Positions 22,144 to 34,896 of a stretch of DNA of 64,000 nt are shown piece by piece. Location: positions 14,435,695 through 14,499,694 of the forward strand of contig CM055820.1 of the NCBI GenBank assembly GCA_029582265.1, given 5' to 3'. Below the pieces are notes generated by a model. That model was given only the letters and a program-made list of their open reading frames with translations, was not told where the DNA came from and made no database searches. Source of the DNA: Zoroaster sp. YZ-2022. Taxonomy: Eukaryota; Echinodermata; Asteroidea; Forcipulatida; Zoroasteridae. Numbering within the stretch: position 1 is the first letter of the stretch; each line of letters opens with the position of its first letter. The translations under genes and the position numbers were made by a program.

Positions 22144-24256
22144 AAGCGCCGCTGGTACACAACGTCCACAGTGTATCATAAGTGATATTAACAGTAACAC
22201 CACAAGGGTAATGTCCATCCAACTTTCACCTAACGTACACGTGCACTGCAAAAGGGACTCGCTCCCAGCCACACCCAAATTTGCAACCAGCACTCAAATT
22301 TCTCTACCTCCAACCTTTGTCGCAATGGCGGGAAAGTTTAATAACCCAGTTTCCTTTTTAAAAAAAATCATGTTACTGTAGACATCCATATTCATTTACT
22401 TCCCTCCATGCCTTTTTTTTTTTCATGACCATATTTGACCTTGGTTAATGGTACCCTCCAATATGTTGCTTCATTCATGGCCAAAAGCCAAACAATTACA
22501 AAATTCCTGGCTTGTAATTTTACACTTTTAAAGTTTTACATTTAAATTCAACAATTTAGAAATTTGTTAATGACCACTGCTATACTTTCCTGACCATAAA
22601 CATCACATAGAGTACGTGTGTTTTCCTATCAATATTGTACTGTATTCGACAAGAGGAAGTGACAAACAAAGAACAAATATATGTGCAACTCTGAAGGATT
22701 TCATCATCAATGACAATGGATAACCAAGAACAGCATGTTATTGTTGTCAAATTTTCCCTCCTTCAATTGTCTGAGTTTATATGTTGGATTAGGATGTTAT
22801 TTTTTTTTATTAATACAGACGATTTATGACATCACATATTTACAAAAGAGACACAAAGGTCAAACTATGCCGGGTACAAAATGTACACTGGTCTATGACA
22901 AGAAACCATCAAATCTGATATTTTATTTAAATATTTATATTTATTTATATATTTAGATATCAGCAGAAAAATTCTTAATTTAATTTAATTTGATTCTTTA
23001 ATTTGATAAGGCACAACATAACATCACAAATCTTATTCATCTGAAAATCAAAAAAATTCTTGATGCTACACACACACACACACACAATGTACATGTATGT
23101 GCAACAGTACAATGCACAAACTCTGCATATATGTAATTTACACACACTTTTGCCCAGCGGGAAATTACCCTGGTTCTCTAAAGGTCACACAAAGTATAAA
23201 CAAGTCACATGGTCTATAGAAAGAACATTCAAACTGAAACACTTTAAAATATAAGAATGACGAAAATATACTTTTCCTTTTTAATTAATTGCAATATACT
23301 GATATACAACAAGCACTACCGGTGACCCAGGCAGTTAAGTCTATTTGACATTCAGATTAATACAACCCTTCACTCTAAATGTATTGCTTATCCTATTATA
23401 AGAACCCCTTGCTGCTGAAGGCTGATTAGGTCAAATCAAATCAAATCAAAGAAATAGAGAGACCTATTCTACACGTTCCAATGTTCAGCTTACAGACCCA
23501 AGATACTTGGCAATTGTAAAATATCATGCAATTTCCGTCATAGAAAACAGTGAATGTTCATGCATTGTTATTGGTGTTTTTTTTCTGCTGTTCGGATGGT
23601 GTTATGAATAAAATGTACACGTTACACTATATACTTTGTTTTTATTGAAATTAATACAACCACCTCGGACACAATGACCTACACTTTTATTCAAACTGCA
23701 CAGGAATACTACACCAAGCAAAACGTCACACAATATTCACAATTTGGTAATCAATATTCAAGATTTGCTTTTCCATGTTATCATTTTAAACACACCCAAA
23801 TATGAAATTTTTCTCTGAAACAACGATGACTAATACTGACACACAATAATGAGTTATATGAGATAATAACTACTTATCAACAGATACAGTATTAATTACC
23901 GTAATTTATTCTAACATCAAATATCGTTTGCTGTAAAATTATTTTGTTTAAGATCAGTTCACTAACTCTACATCCATTGTAGTTCATTATTAATTAAATA
24001 CAATTATTAACTGACAAAAATTGACAAGTAATGTCACTAATTTCACATTTTATTTGTTTTGTTTTGTCTTTCTGCAATGCCACTTTCAGGTTTTTGTTTG
24101 CTGTTTGTTTGTTATTGTCAATACAATTAGCGTGTGTGGCTCCATATGCAGGAATGCAATGTTCTGGCTTAAGAATATTGGCAAAAGTTTTCTACGTTTT
24201 TTTTTTTTGTTCGTTCGTTTGTTTGTAGGGGTGTTTGTTTGTATACATGTATATGG
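22144..24256. other. No gene seen; (CA)n at 23067-23086
   Basis: A pure CA/AC microsatellite lies near 23067-23086 and a (TCAAA)n run near 23431-23452, the latter perhaps the tail of an old retroposon. TTTG/TTCG runs lie at 24206-24240. No protein-like frames. Confidence 0.45.
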
Positions 24257-24398
24257 CAGACATGCAACTTTTTAATTGCAAAAAAAGAGGAAATGGCCGA
24301 GCACACAAAACTTTGTACGCTGTTTTTCAGTTTTCTATAGCACTATTATTAAAGCAAAAAGAGGAAATCAGCTGATCAGCTGAAAAGTTGCATGCCTG
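24257..24398. mobile_element. 142-bp MITE, CAG(A/G)CATGCAACTTTT ends
   Basis: Sixteen-base inverted ends differ at one site. The 6-bp direct repeat ATATGG abuts both ends (24251-24256 and 24399-24404). CAG/CTG termini suggest hAT, whose target is normally 8 bp, so two flanking bases may have changed. Confidence 0.8.
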
Positions 24399-24413
24399 AT
24401 ATGGTTCTTTTTA

Positions 24414-24927
24414 GGTGTTCATGCGACAGTGCGAACACGTCAGATCCTTCAAACTTGGCACATACTTAGACCATAACATGTACATGTACATGTAGTTGTC
24501 AATATAGATGTGATATAATTTTAGGTAAAGTTGTGACATCATCAGATATCAAATTATACTAAATAAAATTTTAATATTTCAAAAAATCTCATGAACCACA
24601 AAAGATATTTACACAATTTTTGCATCATCTTACAGATCTTGAATTATGTGACATTTCGTACACAGACATGACTCCAATCGGACCTCTCCTTCCGGTCGAA
24701 ACCGGAAGTTTAATTGAAAAAATATTCTGAAGCACATTTATAGGGTCTATGATATGGTATTTGAACATGCTTTCAGTGGACGAAATTACTATTGACATGT
24801 GACCTTTTTAAAAATCTGACTGATGATGTCATCACCTGTCACAGCACCCTCTGGGGACTATTTTCCAATCTCAGAAATTCAACCAAAGCAGGTACTAACG
24901 TTATTTTTTCACAATAATGAAAGGTCA
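24414..24927 (-). mobile_element. Hairpin-ended repeat G, copy 2 (truncated)
   Basis: It starts with the terminal hairpin GTGTTC ... GAACAC and then matches 16390 back to about 15740 in reverse (AATTATGTGACATTTCGTAC, GTCATCACCTGTCACAGC, CAAAGCAGGTACTAACG). It stops exactly where repeat X begins. The missing half is not found beyond X. Confidence 0.8.
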
Positions 24928-25984
24928 TATATGTGTTAGTTTTTGATACTGGAGAGATTTTTGAAAAAAAATGTGTACAAAACAAAACAAAATGGAGACT
25001 ATTATGGCTCAGTTTTCTTGTGTTGTGTTATCTTACATATCAGTCTGATAAATAAAATAATATATTTAGGCTGTGATTTTTCAAAGTATTTTTATTCATG
25101 TTTTATCTGTATCATCCCCACGAAAAAAAGACACAAAAATGTGACATTTTTAAATGATCTAAATCAATCCCATTAACTGAGAGCACTACTACCTGAAATT
25201 TACTTGTCCTTGTTTTAATATTATGACCTGCTATGACCCTCTTCAACTGACCCCCAAAGTGAAAAGTATTTGTAACTATGTTCCCAAACCATATAAATAA
25301 GATCTTACTAACGATCGTAACTCTTGGTGTCTTTCTATGTTACGTACATGTACATTTGCGTGATCGACTAATACTGAAAACGAAATAATAATCAGCATTA
25401 ATATTTTTCATTAAAAAGATTATGTTTCAAGAGAACACTTTGTAACACTTTGAGTTTTTAATGTTTTAATTAATTACGAAAAAATGCAAAATCACTTGCG
25501 AGTCCTAGTTCTGTGTCCATTTTGTTACGATCGTAAGACATGCAGCTCGTCTGGATTTGTTTCGATGGTTTCCGGCGGAACGTACACACAGATAACGACA
25601 ACCAATGTTCCTGTATATAGTCCGTATAAAAATCAGATTGCATGTCCTGGGGGGGGCGAGGATAAAGGTCGTGACATTGTTGTCGCCCGTTCGGGTAAGC
25701 TGTGTTACGTACGTTGATGACACTTTTAGCCCTTTTCACACGACAAACGCAAACTAGGGTCCTTGGTCTCGGGCGCCAGTTGTATTGACCACGGACGTTG
25801 GTCAAACTCGGATACGACCTTTCACACGGCGAAGAAACCAACGTCCCGTGTCACATAGCCTTCGTCTTTTGGGGTGTCAAAGGTCAACATTGTTTACAGT
25901 GCAGTTAACTGGTATCCGCACGGCTAGCGTGGAATCGCTATTGCATGTATTGATTACCATTCATTTTCCTGCGCTATTGTATTG

Positions 25985-26744
25985 TATGTTTATTTGTTCT
26001 ATTTGGATCACGTCAGCAATTGTCTAAAGTTTCTCTTCCATTTATTACAATTGGTGACTCGCAGATAACCCCCTCATTACATGCACGTAATTTGAGTGTT
26101 ATATTTGACTCGACGATGACTTTAAAACCACATATCTCCAACATTGTTCGCATATCATCATTTCATATCAGAAATATAAGCCGAATTAGGAAATACTTGA
26201 ATAAAAGTGCTGCTGAACAAATTATACATGCGTTTGTCACATCACGGCTCGATAACGGGAATGCTCTCCTACGGTCTCCCACAGAATCAAATATCTCGTT
26301 TTCCAGCACATACAAAACACAGCAGCTCCTGTTGTGACTTTGTCCAGAAAGTCATGCCATATCACGCCAATCTTGAAAGAACTGCACTGGCTTCCTGTTT
26401 CACAGAGAATTGTTTTTAAACTTATGCTAATTGTTCACAAATCTTTTAATAACATTGCTCCAATTTATATTTCTGAACTGCTTAAAGTCTACACTCCATC
26501 ACGCAATTTGCGCTCCAGCAACATGTCACTCCTAAAGGAACCAACTTCAAAACGGAACTGGGGTGATAGGTCGTTTTCTGTCGCAGCTCCGAGACTCTGG
26601 AATCATCTTCCAACTAAACTCAAATATTGTCATAGTATAACCAGATTCAAGTCGATGCTTAAAACTCATCTTATGTCACAACTCTTCAAAGATGATGTAC
26701 AGTATATTTGTAATTGCATTGTAGGTACATGTATCTCGGTACAT

Positions 26745-26776
<32 letters not shown>

Positions 26777-26895
26777 CCTCCTTATGCTATCATTGTATAT
26801 TGTTTGTATTCATGTTTTTTCTTTGTTTCCGCGCCTTGAGCGCCCAGCAGGGTGGATATGTGCGCGCTAAAAATCTTTATTATTATTATTGTTAG
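25985..26895 (+). pseudogene. L2/CR1-type LINE remnant (reverse transcriptase C-terminal end and 3' tail)
   Basis: Three overlapping frames, shifted at about 26290 and 26334, together cover the C-terminal third of a non-LTR reverse transcriptase. Recognisable family motifs are FGSRQQL, RNLSVIFDS, RKYLNKSAAEQIIHAFVTSR followed by LDN, then HITPILKELHWLPVSQRI, DRSFSVAAPRLWNHLP and a final FKSMLKTHL. The catalytic YADD region and the endonuclease are missing (5' truncation). The 3' end has a T-run (about 26742-26777), GCGCCTTGAGCGCCCAGC and a (TTA)n tail. It is inactive: two frameshifts and truncation. L2/CR1 clade assignment is from general similarity. Confidence 0.9.
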
Positions 26896-26941
26896 CGTCC
26901 GTCCTCTCTCTCTCTACCACTCTCACAGCTCAGTGCAAAAC

Positions 26942-27202
26942 ATGGTGAAAAACGATATAGAATCGGTAATTTTTGAGCAAATGTCCAAAACTTCATCGAA
27001 GAAAAAAAACCAAAAGCGGAGCACATGGACGTACGACGAGACCATCCAGCTGATTACGGTGGTTGGCTCCACTGAAGTCCAAAAAAAGCTGGATGGTCTC
27101 GTCCACAACCATAAAGTGTGGAAAGATGTGGCGGGGGAAATGGGAATGACACACTCGGCTGAAAAGTGCCACGACAAGTGGAATTACTGGGGAAAAAAAT
27201 TT
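26942..27202 (+). pseudogene. Myb/SANT-like DNA-binding domain, transposon-type
   Basis: The chosen start is ATG 26942, since upstream sequence in the same frame belongs to the LINE tail. After a basic stretch (KKKNQKRS, residues 20-27) comes a Myb/SANT-like fold: TWTYDETIQLI (Trp29), VHNHKVWKDVAGEMG (Trp60) and EKCHDKWNYWGKKF (Trp80), the three-tryptophan spacing expected for such helices. Proteins of this kind are encoded as the second gene of PIF/Harbinger transposons, where they help the transposase reach the nucleus and bind DNA. They also occur as host genes. After residue 87 the frame (to 27412) runs into sequence resembling the left end of the insertion, so the protein is truncated. 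No transposase is present nearby. Confidence 0.7.
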
Positions 27203-28913
27203 CTTGTGCGCATGCGTGGTAGCTCTCGCGAAACAGTGGTCCTTGGTCTCTGTGCGGTTTGTTCATTCACACGGCCTATCGTGGTGAACTTTCACAACGG
27301 TGTTTTTTTGTTGCTGGTCTCGACCGTGGTCAGGAAAAGGCTACGGACCTGTGTTTGTGCAGAGCAGAGGTACATTTCACACGAAGTGTATTTGACAACG
27401 TTGTGTTCTTAGGACCATGGACCCCCTGCTTATTTCCCTAATCGTCTAAATTACATCATGATGTTTGGCCATCGGGCTTTGGTGTTTGTTGATACATAAA
27501 TCCAAGATACTATTTAATATATTTGTCATAAAATTTGTCCTCTATGATGTCGTAAAATTTGTTTGAAGTCGATTTTTTTATTGTACGAAAGGCTGCCAAT
27601 GCTGGAGTGTTCCACGTCCATTTTGTTACGATCGTAAGACATGCAGCTAGCTATGCTCGTCTGGATTTGTTTCGATGGTTTCCGGCGGAATGTACATGTA
27701 TGTACACACAGATAACGACTACCAATGTTCCTGTATATAGGCCGTATAATAATCAGATTGCGCGTCCTGGGGACGATGATAAAGGTTGTGACATTGTTGG
27801 CGTCTGTTCGCTTAAGCTGTGTTACGTACGTTAACGACGCTTAACCCAAATGAAAATCGTCTAAATTACATCGTGATGTTTGGCCATCGGGCTTTGGTGT
27901 TTGTTGATACATAAAGCCAAGATACTATTTAATATATTTGTCATAAAATTTGTCCTCTATGATGTCATAAATTTTTTTGAAGTCGATTTTTTATTGTACG
28001 AAAGGCTGCCAATGCTGGAGTGTTCTGTGTCAATTTTGTTACGATCGTAAGACATGATGCTCGTCTGGATTTGTTTCGATGGTTTCCGGCGGAATGTACG
28101 TACACACAGATAACGACTACCAATGTTCCTGTATATAGGCCGTATAATAATCAGATTGCGCATCCTGGGGACGAAGATAAAGGTTGTGACATTGTTGTCG
28201 TCCGTTTGGGTAAGCTGTGTTACGTACGTTAACGACGCTTAACCTCAACGTTAACGACGCTAAATTACATCATGATGTTTGGCCATCGGGCTTTGATGTT
28301 TGTTGATCAATACATAAAGCCAAGATACTATTTAATAATAAATATATTTTATTTATCATAAACTTTGTCCTCTATGATGACTGCCAATGCTGGATTGCAC
28401 CATGTCTTAATGTTACAAACGTTAATTCTCAAACATAAACTTCGAAAATTTGAGCGCAATTCGTGGCAGAATTGAATTGGCTTAATTAAATTAGAATTGA
28501 ATGGAGTTGAACTGAATAAGGTTGAATAGTAAAATGACGATGAAAAAATTCCTTGGATTAGATAATTTCATTGTTGTTTTCCGGTTCGGTGTCCTTGTTA
28601 CAAACATTAAATAAAAGGATTAACAACATTTTTTGGTTGAAAATTGGATTTGGATAACAGTCATTAAACATTGTGATTATCATAAACAAACTTTCCCTTT
28701 AAAATATAGAAGATTGCTCTTGTAAAACTATCTGGATAAAAACTTTCGTTATTTATAATATGTGGTGTAAACGTATGTAACGGTGTCCTTTTTACTCACT
28801 CATGTAACTCAAACTGAAAAAAACATCAGAATATTTTTCTTTTTTGTACCGTGTCTGCTCATAGTGAGACATGTACCTACATGACACAAAGTCAAAGGGA
28901 ACTTACCCTTTGT

Positions 28914-29102
28914 ATAAATTATTCATTTAAATGTTACTCCAATTGGAAGCATTAACTAACTAGAATGATTCACTGTGGAGGATTGTAGATGGATTGTACT
29001 GTATTATTCAAGAGACATCCGTCACGGGTCAATTCAGACAAAAAACATTAAAATTAATTGAAGTTTCCTCCTTCAATTAATCATAAATTGAGTATTCATG
29101 CC
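28914..29102. other. Start of the spacer between X arms
   Basis: Ordinary AT-rich sequence with no feature seen. The spacer as a whole runs to 38167. Confidence 0.4.
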
Positions 29103-29343
29103 TTAAAGGGACAATATCATCACGATCAACAGGGCATGGAATAGGAGTCAGTGCTGACATTACTCGTTAGTTTTTAACATTAGATGAACGCAGTGAATGA
29201 AAAAAATACCCACATGATCAGTTAGCATTGCTGCTGTATAAACGAGCTAGAAATTTTCAGTCACTGTATTCATGTTAAACTAGGACACTGATTCCGTGCT
29301 TTGTTAAAAGTCTGGTCTGATCGTAACGATATTGTCCCTTTAA
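29103..29343 (-). mobile_element. Kolobok/T2-type MITE, copy 2
   Basis: The element is TTAA-bounded with TTAAAGGGACAATATCATCA and CGATATTGTCCCTTTAA at the ends. The internal order is reversed relative to the copies at 14414, 34442 and 46640. Confidence 0.8.
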
Positions 29344-29568
29344 TGTACAGAGAGATAGTTAAGGAATCAGGAAACACTTTGTGGTTTCATGTAGTGCTAA
29401 GAGTTACCGGTTACTTCACTTACCATTTAACTGAATGTTTCATGGTAGGTTAATTGAAAGTCGGCACCTGATGGCCATACAAACTACATCATCAGCAAAT
29501 GCCACAATGTGTATAAACTTTCAATCAAAAAGAATCAATACACTTCCCAGATTGATTGTTTAATAACT

Positions 29569-29765
29569 AATCTTGGGCGATAACACGATAATATCGAATA
29601 TCGCCATACTTTTTTTTTTATTCGATTACGATATCGAGAACCTTTTCAAGTTATCAAGATATCGGAAAATCGTGATAAAAAAACCGCCATTGTGAGGCAA
29701 GTCAGAAATTCCATAGAAATGAAATTAAGACAGTCTTTTCAGCTTTCAGAAGTGAGAAACAAATG
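29569..29765 (+). mobile_element. Left-end fragment of the hAT-like element at 48130
   Basis: CTTGGGCGATAACACGATAA, TATCGAATATCG, GATATCGAGAAC and later GTCAGAAATTCCAT and GTCTTTTCAGCT match 48132-48400 in order. The four-fold AT-rich mini-repeat of the full copy is absent. No right end was found nearby. Confidence 0.75.
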
Positions 29766-30917
29766 TGAGACATGTGCGTTTAATGCATACTGCACTGTAA
29801 ACACGTCAATAAATTTGGGTGACATTCTGCTATAGCCAAGTCGCATCTCGGTAGTTCGCATCCCATTTGGTTCTGGAACTAACAAGATGCACCAAGCACT
29901 TATCCCACGGTGCCCCTATGGCGGTGTACAATTACCTCCTTACCATGCTCATTGTGCTCGTGTACAGTGACACTGGGTTATAGCAAGATGGCACACTTTG
30001 TTTAGGTAACAGATGTCTGGTGAAACATCATCAAATAAATAGAGCAGTTAACCCATTATCTTCAAGAATAGAAACTCTGATGAAACACAGATCAACATAC
30101 ATCCAAACAAACGTATACATGTACATGTACATGTACATGTACATCATGGCCAGATTGTGAACTACATGTACCTGAAGTAATGTATAAAACTGTGTAAGTA
30201 AATACACACTATACTAGAATGTATATCACTTACATCAATTACATGTACATATATTTATACTCAATCTTTGCTCAATCTTTGCTCAGCCTTTGCATTTGAC
30301 ATTAAGCATCAGCCAAGGAGTTTCCTCACATGTAAGATATACAACATCCTTAGCATCCCGCTATGAGATAGGAGCAAATATAAGACACTGTACTGTACAT
30401 CATAAGAAATGCCTCCCAGGGTAGCCCTATCTACTGCCTCAACCAGCTGCCTACTAACCTTTCACATTTCATGTTCAGGATGAAATTACTTCCACTGTCG
30501 TACTTAGCACAGCAACCGCCATATGCCTCCCAACATGGCATTTTTATTTGGCTTTAATTTCAGCTATTTTAATCTCTGACTTGGGTGCACTTGTGTTACA
30601 CCCTCTACGGTCATGCAAACATTATAAATGCAATTTTGTTTATTACAAAGGAGAGCGAGTGCAGTCATGTACATGTTCATTTGAACTTGTAAGTTCATAA
30701 ATCGACGCATTTATAGCATTAAGGTCTCCAATGACGTATCATAACAAATGCAACGTTGTCACCGAGTTGGCAACAGTTAACTATGACAACGTGTGTGCTT
30801 GTGTTTTCGGCATGCTAAATTTCCACAAATTCATTTATTATTTAAGAAACAAAATTATTTTGGGCAACGAGGCACATCTGCTCTGTGGAACATATCACAC
30901 ATACATACATTATTTAA
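29766..30917. other. No gene seen; (ACATGT)n at 30117-30144
   Basis: A perfect alternating TACATG run of about 28 bases lies at 30117-30144. Otherwise non-coding AT-rich DNA. Confidence 0.45.
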
Positions 30918-31085
30918 TGTCCTGGGACCAATCTCACAGAGATACTAAGCAGAAAAAAATTGCTTACCAGAAATATTTGCTTAGCAGATTTTCTTGGTTA
31001 CCAGCCAAACTTGCATGTAAAAATAATGTACTTTGGCTGGTAGTCTGTTTTAAAATGCTTAGCAAAAATATTTGCTAAGCATTTT
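30918..31085. repeat. Diverged relative of the MITE at 9132
   Basis: TCCTGGGACCAATCTCACAG and GATACTAAGCAG open the segment, with mirrored CCAGCCAAA ... TTTGGCTGG and GCTTAGCA ... TGCTAAGC motifs as in 9132-9320. The right terminus is lost. Confidence 0.55.
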
Positions 31086-31985
31086 TTTTGTTCTTTTCTT
31101 ATATTTGCTTTGTTCTTTTCAAATATTCTTTTTCTGTTCAAGAATGAAGGGCAGTTCATACTTCATGTTAATATCAGACCGAAGAGAATTGCATGACGTC
31201 AATAATGATGAATTAAATCAGCCTTTAGAGTAAGGCTTATTAAAAAGCAATGACAAGAATTTCATCAACCTTACATACATGTATGTATGATAGAATTCCC
31301 ATAGCAGTCCTTGATCCAAGTTTTAATAAGCAAGCAAGCACATCTAATGTACAATCATGCAAGCATTCTGTAAAATTGAATGTGCGGGTCTTTGCTCTAT
31401 GGTTTTAATCTACATGACTTCCAGACAGGGAAAGGCCGATTGCAGCTAACCAAGGCGTGGATCTTTATCATGCATTCATTGATTAAAACACAGGGCCTGT
31501 ACAAGTTTGAGATTTGTGTTCATAATGTTTAAGCAGGTCTTATATTGCCTCAGGACTTATTACACATGACAGTCTGTTCCCAGACTCTGGAGGGAAATAT
31601 GGAGCTGATAGTTCGGTTGGTTTGATCTTTACCTGATTCCAATGAATTTTAATACTGCCTCCTACACTGGTTCAGCAAAGTGCATGGGAAACTCTTCTGA
31701 CCGTACTTAGACAAACATCACTTGCTAACCTTAAGGCAGTATTGATTTTTCTGTTTTTACAGTTTGTAAAAGCATTATTCCTGACAAGACTAATTTTCTC
31801 TGCCTGAATCCAAACTGACATTGAATGATAAGTGGCAACGTAACTGCAAAACTGCCCCCCCCCCCAAATGCCCCCTACATATACAAAGAAAGAAGTGTCC
31901 CTTCACCTAAGAAATCAGTGTGGTGTGGTGCGCCGCGCCGCCCCCCCCCCCCTCCCATATTTGTGAATAACACAAATGTTTTTGT
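31086..31985. other. No gene seen
   Basis: C-runs lie at 31855-31865 and 31940-31953. No coding or repeat boundary is recognised. Confidence 0.4.
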
Positions 31986-32622
31986 TTAACCAGTTCGCTT
32001 CGGAGGCCGTGTATACACGGAAAAAAAATTTGGACAGCGGATCGGAGAGCATCTAAACAACGCATTCCGATTTTTGTGTGTGTCACCGGGAGACTTGTCA
32101 ACACGCCACACGTGGCGTGCCGTCGTGGCGGCTGACTTGTATACACGCAATCATTTCTCGGAGTTCATGGGGTCACGGTTCGGTGGCCCTGGACAAAATG
32201 CACTGCAAATACTGAACGAGTTCACTCTTTACGTTGATTTTTGCCTAATCCCTTTATCCAAGACCTGTTCCTTTGACGTACCAGCCATGGATTTGTAAAG
32301 AGAGATTTATATCCATTGTTTACGAGGCATTCGATCTCTCTCCAGGTATGCCGTCTTTTCGACCGGACGCAGGTCGCTAATAGGCCGTTGCATCGGGGCT
32401 TGCCAACGGTCTAATTGTGCTGAACAAACACAACCGTAATTAAAAAACTAGCCATTTAATTCTCAAAATGTTAATGAGTAAGGTGTTTATTTGGGTGTCC
32501 GAACTTAGTTTCATTGACAAAAAAAATTATTAATGGCTAGAAATTTTTTCAGATTTTTCACTGAAAATAAACCCGCACGGGGGACCGGAAAATAATTAAT
32601 ATTCCCGACGTCAACTGGTTAA
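31986..32622. mobile_element. 637-bp TTAA-flanked piggyBac-like MITE
   Basis: TTAACCAGTTCGCTTCGG at the left and, reversed, TTAACCAGTTGACGTCGG at the right give about 18-bp inverted ends with TTAA targets. The left two thirds are GC-richer than surroundings and contain a 74-codon frame (32077-32298) with no domain I know, possibly a promoter/first-exon relic. There is no transposase. Confidence 0.75.
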
Positions 32623-32639
32623 TACTAATGAGATTATGA

Positions 32640-32960
32640 ACATCACATCAATCAAATTATCATGGATGATGTCAATATCATATTTTGCAAACGTGTATTA
32701 TCTTTTATTATAACAATATAAATTTCATATTCAAAAGACCTACCAATTTTGCTTGAGAATGTTGAATTTGAACTTCCTGTTTAGACCGGAAGTAAAGGTC
32801 ATGTCAGGTGGTTTGAAGGTCATATATTATATATGACACAATAAAAGTTCCTTGTGATCATGAAAAAATAACGTTAGTACCTGCTTTGGTTCAATATCTG
32901 AGATTGGAAATTATTCCGTTTTAAAAATGCCACTGGGGGCGCTCTGAACTTTTATATCTT
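32640..32960 (+). mobile_element. Hairpin-ended repeat G, internal fragment
   Basis: It matches 15560-15830 in the same orientation: GTCAATATCATATTTTGCAA, GAACTTCCTGTTTAGACCGG, TAACGTTAGTACCTGCTTTG and a GGGGGCGCTC variant. Both terminal hairpins are missing. Confidence 0.8.
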
Positions 32961-34441
32961 CACTCCAATACCATGCCTGTATGATTCTTTTTTTTTATAA
33001 TCTACAAAATTTTCCTTGAATAAAGAGTAGTTTTGTTGAATGAAATAAATTTGTTGTGCATTTTGTGTCGAGTCCTTTTATTTATATGTACAAAACTTTA
33101 CGCGTATGTAGCACTAACGTTAAAATGTAAGGTAACAGACTATTTTGGTGTGTGATTATTTGCACATAAAACAGCGCCCATGTAGCTCTTTATGCAATGA
33201 TTTTGGTTAATGCGCCTTGATGGGCATAAACAAGCTACCCGGGTTTTTATTGGCAACCACGCAGTGCACTCACAGCGTGCTGTAAAGTGAATGCATTTTG
33301 TGTTATAATGCAAACGGTTGGTGTCAATGATCTCCCTGGTTTTCCGTGGTTTATACACATTTAAGCAATGCGACTAGTACATTGGTGACAGCGCAGTTCC
33401 AACGTGAAAATGCGCATTCAACAGTGTCCCTGGTGTTCCACGGTAAGCATGCATCTAGTACATGTACATTGCATATTGGCAACCAGCTAGCCCAGCACAC
33501 ACAATACAGTACTCATGAATATATGCATTTTGCTTGACGTTTTGCATGTGACATTTTGCATGGGACGTGTTAAAATGGCTCGATTGTTTATTTATCTGCC
33601 GATCCCGAAAACTTTACGAAAAAATAGTTTCACTTACACATGTAATTAAATAAACATTTTGCAGAATATAAAACTTAAAATATGATTTTAAATAATAATA
33701 AAAAACTACGCCTATTTTTAGTCATCTTTTTTTTTTTTGAATTTTTTTTAGTATTTATATGGGAAAAAGTTTTGTGGCAGTTAATATAAATGTTTGGACG
33801 AGGTACAATAAACAGATGACAATATACAGATTTGCATTATTTGTGGCTTCTTTGTTGTGCTTTATTTCTCGACTTCACTCATCAATCATAATATTAATTT
33901 ATAGTTAATAGGAAGTATTGAGAAGGTTCATTTTAAAACACTTATCAAAATTCAGCCCCATAAAGTGCAATTAGATAATTACAAACAAATAAAACTTGTT
34001 ATTTCCATTATATACACATGAAATTTGAAAATGGCCTTTATGCCCTTCAAGTTGGCCTTGGTGCCCCAAGCATTTTTAAGACTTTTGAGGCCAACTGGCC
34101 GTGCCCCTTTGAAGCTTAAGCGTGAGGCCTGCGAACACCTAATTAAGATGGCTGTTTAAACTTAAAAGATAAAGTATTACCTGAGAATCCTTATTTTTCC
34201 ATCATTTTTTTATTTTAATCTGTGGAGAGAAAGTAAACTACTTTTAAATAAGTTATTTCCCAAAATAATTGACCAATGCATGAGTTTTCAAGAATAATCC
34301 ATGAACATGTTATTGAGTAAATGAATTGGATGTAGCCTGACAAATGTATTACTGGTCAAATAATACCACATATAATTCAACAATTACTCAGCCTAACACT
34401 TTGCGAAACAACTAATTTTGAAATTTACATGTACTTCCCCA
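32961..34441. other. No gene seen
   Basis: A CGAACACCTAATTA end like that of repeat G appears at 34132-34145, preceded by unrelated sequence, so it may be a solo terminus. No protein-like frame. Confidence 0.4.
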
Positions 34442-34665
34442 TTAAAGGGGCAGTATCATCACAATCAGAGCAGACTTTCAACAGGGCATGGAATCGGTGT
34501 CCTAGTTTAAGATGACCACAGTGACTGAAAATTACTGGCTCATTTATGCAACAGCAATGGCAATATGACCTTATCATGTGGGCTATTATTTTCAGTCATT
34601 GAGTTAATCTAAAACTAGCACTCCGATTCCATGCCCTGTTGATCGTGATAATACTGTCCCTTTAA
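34442..34665 (+). mobile_element. Kolobok/T2-type MITE, copy 3
   Basis: TTAAAGGGGCAGTATCATCA to GATAATACTGTCCCTTTAA, TTAA on both sides. The long inverted halves share GGGCATGGAATCGG and GACTGAAAAT. Confidence 0.85.
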
Positions 34666-34896
34666 GTCTACTGATTAAAAATAAAATTGCAAGTGAAATC
34701 TACTCCAATAAATCCACAGTGATCACCAGTTCATCTCAAATTCTCAAGCATGAGACTCCCACGCACTGCAGCAAGACATCAATATTTGTTCACATGTTTA
34801 ACAATCAACACCCAACCCACTACCCTTCCAATTTGACGCCACATCTGCATCATGATTCCATAGTTTGAGCTTGACAGAAAAGGGTTTCTTATCGGA

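Larger units (their letters stand above)
25736..27440 (+). mobile_element. 1.7-kb insertion in left arm of X, possible PIF/Harbinger remnant
   Basis: The right arm of X (around 39620-39645) is continuous at this point, so the segment is an insertion, possibly with loss of about 14 bp of X. A TTCACACG motif occurs near both ends (25735, 25829, 27266, 27378). GGGTCCTTGGTC (25757) has a reversed partner GGGTCCATGGTC (27412-27423). It contains a LINE fragment and a Myb/SANT coding segment. Exact termini and target duplication are not resolved. Confidence 0.6.
24928..28913 (+). repeat. Repeat X, left arm of a large inverted pair
   Basis: Apart from the 25736-27440 insertion, this 2.3-kb sequence is the reverse complement of 38168-40429 with only a few differences per 100 bases. 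It starts TATATGTGTTAG and ends in a small imperfect palindrome (CAAAGTCAAAGGG ... CCCTTTG). Its core is a ~400-bp unit present about 2.5 times, each with TTACGATCGTAA, GTTTCGATGGTTTCCGGCGG and TTACGTACGTTAACG. It is probably a mobile repeat with a tandem core. No protein is encoded. Confidence 0.9.

Noticed and set aside
25484..25717. Frames shared by both X arms (for example 25484-25717 and 39648-39875)
   Set aside because: Shared because the DNA is duplicated. Several frames stay open equally and no domain is visible.
26852..26941. N-terminal extension of the Myb/SANT frame
   Set aside because: This part is the LINE tail and (TTA)n repeat read in frame, and has no ATG-based reason to be coding.
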